Assembly: GCF_000143535.2 (NCBI RefSeq)
Contig: NC_037311.1
Coordinates: forward strand, 1,240,001-1,304,000
Direction of reading: 5' to 3'
Source: Botrytis cinerea B05.10
Lineage: Eukaryota; Ascomycota; Leotiomycetes; Helotiales; Sclerotiniaceae
DNA: 64,000 nt
In this document: piece after piece, positions 59,825 to 64,000 of the stretch
Position numbering within the stretch: the first letter of the stretch is position 1
Layout of the letters: each line of letters begins with the position of its first letter
Translations under genes and position numbers: made by a program
Notes under the pieces: model-generated
Told to the model about the DNA's origin: nothing
What the model saw: the letters and a program-made list of their open reading frames with translations, nothing else
Database searches by the model: none

Positions 59825-62800
59825 ATGAGCGCAGATATCAAAGGAAGTGCTGCGCGCAGCTCAGCTGCTACTGATGCTATGTCAGATACCAGTGATCTAG
59901 GAACTCTTGCGAGAAGTGGAATCTCAACGGTCATTATTGCTTCGGAGTGGCACTTCAAGCCAGCAGGAGTCATGGAAGTTGAGAAGCGTTTCGCGGAGAA
60001 AAGAGATCGAATGCGCGCAGTAAGTGGTGGCTTCCTTTCTTGATCTATATAAAATACTTTACCGCGCTGTTTATGCTGCCATGTATTCAAAAGTTCGTTT
60101 TCATATAGCAACAAGCTTTCGAGATGAATTCGAAGTGTGGTCTTTAGAATGTCTTCCCATCTACAAATCTAGCGCAGATGAGTTTCATTATTAAAAGGCT
60201 TCACATGCTTTCTTACATCAATACACTGCGGCCATTGGCATTTGAAGAGATTGTCACTGATAAAAGACCAGGACGGTTATATCCAATGGCTCGACCAGGA
60301 TCATTATTTCAAGCTTTCTTCAGAAAGACATCTCATACCCCTCTTAGAAGAGCTGAATCAGATCACGAAGGCGATAGTTGTACAGGAGGGTGGTGACAGG
60401 GAAGCAGATTCCGAGGATGACGATGATGAAGATGATACACATAGCGACTGGTCAACTGAGGTATACCATTCCAATACGATATGCTATCGTGATAATTGCT
60501 CAGATGCTGTTAGTTTCAAAGCGATTTGATCGTGAAAGTCGATCAGTACGAACCGTCTCAACACACACGCTCGCCCAACCCAGCTTCAGATGACACGTTT
60601 TATCCAGATGCTATCAAGAAGTATACTTATCGCGACATTTGGATCTATCACGGAGAAGAACTGATTGATGAGTTTTTGAAACTGGCCATAGTCCTGGAGT
60701 TGCAGACCATGACAGACAGCAAGATTGTGAAGTCACCTAGCCAATCGAAGGTTTATATAGGATCGGACAAGCGTGGCAGTGTTGATTTAGTTATCAATAA
60801 ACTCGACAATATTGCGAAGTACATTGTGAGTGAAATCCCAAGATATTCCCTTTCGTTGACTATCTTGAAGCTGATCACATGCGCAGTCAATATATGCCTC
60901 GCAGCATCATATTTTCTATACAGAAGAGGTAGAATCGTGCAAGTTTATCCTCAAAGCCTTTCCAGAGATCAAGAAGAAATACCTCGAAACTACTCTCCTT
61001 GAACAGGAGCATCCTGCTGGATATCTATTGACAAGATTTACAGTCAGAGCTTGTCCATGGAATACAGCTAAAGTAGCATTTATTCCGATCAAAATTGGCA
61101 AGTACACTCCTACAGTCCCAAGTACAGGTACACAAATTTCCGCAACAAAACCATGGGCTGGGTTTGTTTGGAAATCTCGAGGAGGTTCAGGAGATGATCC
61201 CGTGAAATACTTTCCTGGTGGATATAACAAGGAAATTGAGAGACGAGAAAAAGAAGACGAGAAGTCAAATAATGAAGTCACCAGTTCAACATGCGTTGAT
61301 ATTGAGGGCTGGGTAGCAAATGCCACCACTACTACCGATGCTTCGAAAGGGCTGGACGTCTTAGACTGGAGAAGTACCATTGACACGGGCCTGAATTCTT
61401 TAGCTCGCTTAGCAATGGCTTCAGAATTAGATTCGAATGTAGCAGATGAGCGACCGAATGCCGAAAGCTGGAATGGCAGGATTCATCAAGAGACAACAGC
61501 CAACCTTAGTATGCCTCTTACTCTGGCAAAGTTTAGAGGTATTCCCTCAGACTCAGAGGTAAACCTGTCAAACGGTACGTGCGGTTCGAAATGCCAGCCA
61601 AGATCTGGGTTAATTCATGCATAGGGGCGTTTTCGCCGGATAGAGTTACTACCGAGCCTAGCACTATGCATTCATGTCTTCTTGATTCTGCAATTGATGC
61701 GGAATTGGCGAATTCTGATTGGAACGCATTGAGACACAACGCTACAGAGAACACGCTTGTTGACATCAGCTCAAGTCCAACTAGGTCCCCTAATTTGAGG
61801 ATATTTGATAAGGTACAGGGCTTTGATGCTTTAAACGCTCAACAATTTACAGCCTTAGAGCCACCGGCCCTTTTGTCCTCGCTGAGGTCGCTGGAATTGC
61901 CACAGCTTCCGTCCGAGGATCTTGAGAGCCTGATAGATATGGCACCTGCTTCGATATCAGATTCCCCATCGACTCCCAGTAATGACCTCTCAAACTCAAA
62001 GGCATTTCCCGAACTCCCAGGTTCGAGGCCTCCTTTGATGTCTCCTAACAATTGGCCAATATTACCCTCTCCCCAAAGCGTGGGCTCTTCAGGGTCAAAT
62101 GCGTGTCGCGAAACCCAATTGACAGAACCTCGCCGTCAACAAGATGATGAGAAAAGTACTCGAGTTTTCCATAAGACCATGGGCCAAAAAGCATCAATCA
62201 AAAAAGAAGTATCAAATCCGCCTGTTGTGCCAATATCGCAGGAGTTATTCCTGAAAAATTTCGAGGTAATGCTTGGTGGTTTGATGTCGCCAGCGAGAGG
62301 TTTTCGGGGCGAGGTTAAGGTGCATATAGACTTTGGTAGAATCTTACTGGGTAATTTGCCTGTGAAGATTGTTTCGAAAGAGGATCAGAACAAACCATAT
62401 GACGAGGAATTCATCATTTCACATCTGTATCCCATACCTGGCGGCAAAATTAGAGAGGGAGATGGCCCAGAAGTTACGTTCACCAATATCCTGACATCAT
62501 TGGGAGCCGATACTACCTTCCTCTCTAATCTTAAGAACAGTGAAGGCGTTCGTCTCTGGTCCGAAAAGTGTTCTGAGTGGAAAGTTACCTACGAGTTCAC
62601 ATGCCTAGAATTACGTACTGACAAGTTATTCACCCTTGAGATCGACGCAGAGACCTTTGAAGCTCATATTGTGGTGTTGAAAAGATACGGCAGAACGTAT
62701 GTCCATGGTACAATGCGTCACTGGGATCTGCAGCTTAATGTCGAGGGAGTCGAAGACGAAGAAGATATCCGAAGTAACTGGCCTGGTTATGACGATCTAG

Positions 62801-63339
62801 CTACAGAGATACAACGAACCCTTTATATTCCGTAAGTTTGAAATGCCAGTTGATTAAGAATCAAACTGACGTCCATTTTCAGTCCTGGAAACGACAAACC
62901 AAATCACGCCCTTAAACTCCCAAAGCATATCATGGACCAATTCATTATCTATCATCTTAAAATTCGCAAGACTAGAAGTTATGTTAGTCCGGATGGCAAC
63001 TCTACACTGAATATCACCGAGGTGGATAAATCTCGTGGCCATGAATTGCAGGCTAAAGATCAAGAAATCTTGGTGTATGTTTTCCAAGAGGAGAAAAAAG
63101 ATCTTAACGTCGAGACGAACTGGCAAGAAGTTTCCATTACATCTATGGCGATGAACCACCTTCTTAAACAGAACATGACACTCGAGCTTGGCGAAGAAGT
63201 ACAATGGACACTTCAGGACCTAGCAGCAAAGAAGGTTTCTAACACTCTCATCGAGCCTGCATTAACCATGCTAGCACAGATGGACGGTGTTGGGTTTTAT
63301 AACGATGGCCAAGCTCTTGGTCAAGTCCTCAAGTCTTAG
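59825..63339 (+). CDS. Large fungal protein of unknown function (1031 residues)
   Basis: Seven exons (59825-60019, 60109-60134, 60250-60460, 60514-60825, 60887-61574, 61625-62831, 62883-63339) keep phase throughout. The N-terminal part has DKDQDGYIQWLDQDHYF and an acidic EDDDDEDDTHSDW stretch. A folded middle domain follows (YRDIWIYHGEELIDEFLKLA, YLLTRFTVRACPWNTAKVAF, PWAGFVWKSRGG). A disordered Ser/Pro region separates it from a C-terminal domain rich in beta strands (EVKVHIDFGRILLGNLPVKI, TLEIDAETFEAHIVVLKRYG, HGTMRHWDLQLNVEG, MDQFIIYHLKIRKTRSYVS). The C-terminal domain may belong to a fungal DUF found in KH-like RNA-associated proteins (such as DUF7905), but I am unsure. No signal peptide or membrane segment. 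Exons 1-2 are less certain than 3-7. Confidence 0.75.
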
Positions 63340-63859
63340 ATATTGATCCAATTATGCCGCGATTTCTGAAAGTTACTGAATGAAATCTTGAGGTTTCATT
63401 GCTTTAGATATTGAATGCGTGTGGTTTTGCGCCTAGAGAGGAAAAATGATGGGCATTGGCTTGTTTGGAGTGAAGGATAGCAGCATGATCATAGAATAAG
63501 CGGTGATATCAGTTATTATTGCTTCTTCATTGAAACATTGACAGAAACTTTATATTCTTCGAGGCGATATAAAGGTTCAAGATACGCTTGCTAAATTATC
63601 TAAGCATTTCATTTTGCTTGCAATAGTACTCACTAAGCAGGCAATAATCGACTCCCGTGTGATATGATAATATAACAAGCTCGAATATGGGCTGTTGACA
63701 CCAACTGCAGAAGCAGAAAAGTAAATAAATAACCTTCCGTCGTCTTTTGTGCTCAAATAGATAAATCGTGTGATCATGACCCACCTGAATTGTAGCGATT
63801 TCAACAGATGAGAGTGCATCTTGCAACACGAGGCACCAGCTTGCGAACTTCCCCTTGTG
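63340..63859. other. Intergenic or unresolved gene near the right edge
   Basis: Minus-strand fragments such as SWCLVLQDALSSVEIATIQ (about 63786-63842), followed by GTGGGT, look like an exon of a gene extending past the edge, but I could not build a model. Confidence 0.3.
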
Positions 63860-64000
63860 TTAAAGAGAATCATTGGTCATGTGAAAAGGAGATGGAGTGG
63901 AACGATATATAGGTGGTGTTGCCATAGAGGAGGAGGTTACCATTTGGGGTGCCGAAAAGTGTGGAAATTTTGGCGATAAGGAGATAATTGACGACCTACG
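63860..64000 (-). CDS. Possible partial gene at the right edge
   Basis: A minus-strand frame is open from the edge to a TAA at 63860-63862, containing MATPPIYRSTPSPFHMTNDS. Composition is protein-like (Ser/Pro-rich start). It may be the 5' exon or an internal exon of a gene entering from outside. No domain; weak call. Confidence 0.25.
   Translation of the reverse strand, partial: RRSSIISLSPKFPHFSAPQMVTSSSMATPPIYRSTPSPFHMTNDSL

Noticed and set aside
59524..60114. A 196-codon minus-strand open frame
   Set aside because: It begins at TTG with no nearby ATG, lacks any domain, and overlaps the plus-strand first exon that ends in a consensus GTAAGT and joins the downstream gene in phase. Treated as an antisense shadow.

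Overview
The window is nuclear DNA of a filamentous ascomycete. Genes are mostly split by short introns (about 45-110 nt) with GTAAGT/GTATGT donors, CTAAC/CTGAC-type branch points and AG acceptors. Gene content is typically fungal: Zn2Cys6 factors, a full-size PDR transporter and the fungal complex I 17.8 kDa subunit. Protein style and AT-leaning intergenic DNA suggest Leotiomycetes, probably Sclerotiniaceae (Botrytis/Sclerotinia group); that placement is inference. I found no tRNA, rRNA, CRISPR or intact transposon. Exon joins are manual and were checked only for reading frame.

Layout. 0-7.3 kb: tail of a truncated gene, SIL1 ER nucleotide exchange factor, a small chromodomain protein, the complex I 17.8 kDa subunit, RPC25 (RNA polymerase III) and a NUFIP1/CCCH RNA-binding protein. 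9.3-15.1 kb: an alpha/beta hydrolase, cystathionine gamma-lyase and a Zn2Cys6 regulator. 16.4-21.2 kb: a Gly/His-rich repeat protein, SPT2, and ribosomal proteins P2 and S15. 21.4-29.6 kb is accessory in character: a 60-residue spliced gene, a degenerate repeat, a possible ORF, and a 17-exon gene fusing a SesB-like alpha/beta hydrolase to a CorA-like membrane module. 29.6-31.7 kb: a PHS-family phosphate-type transporter, then about 5.2 kb without a recognisable gene.

36.9-46.8 kb is a dense housekeeping block: HPM1 histidine methyltransferase, NOP12, a DEP1/Sds3-like Rpd3L subunit, COA3 and PTA1/symplekin. NOP12/DEP1 and COA3/PTA1 are divergent pairs sharing short promoters. 47.3-55.4 kb: a Zn2Cys6 regulator facing a 1424-residue PDR ABC transporter. 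57.3-63.3 kb: a She3-like coiled-coil protein and a seven-exon 1031-residue protein of unknown function. A weak partial coding signal lies at the right edge.

The most unusual object is the hydrolase-CorA fusion at 23.6-28.5 kb. It carries a GxSxG-type elbow (CHSTGG), a TPHRGS motif, a long variable middle and a C-terminal two-helix membrane module with the CorA GMN signature. This is what a membrane-acting member of the fungal SesB/NLR-type self-recognition repertoire could look like. That role is inference.
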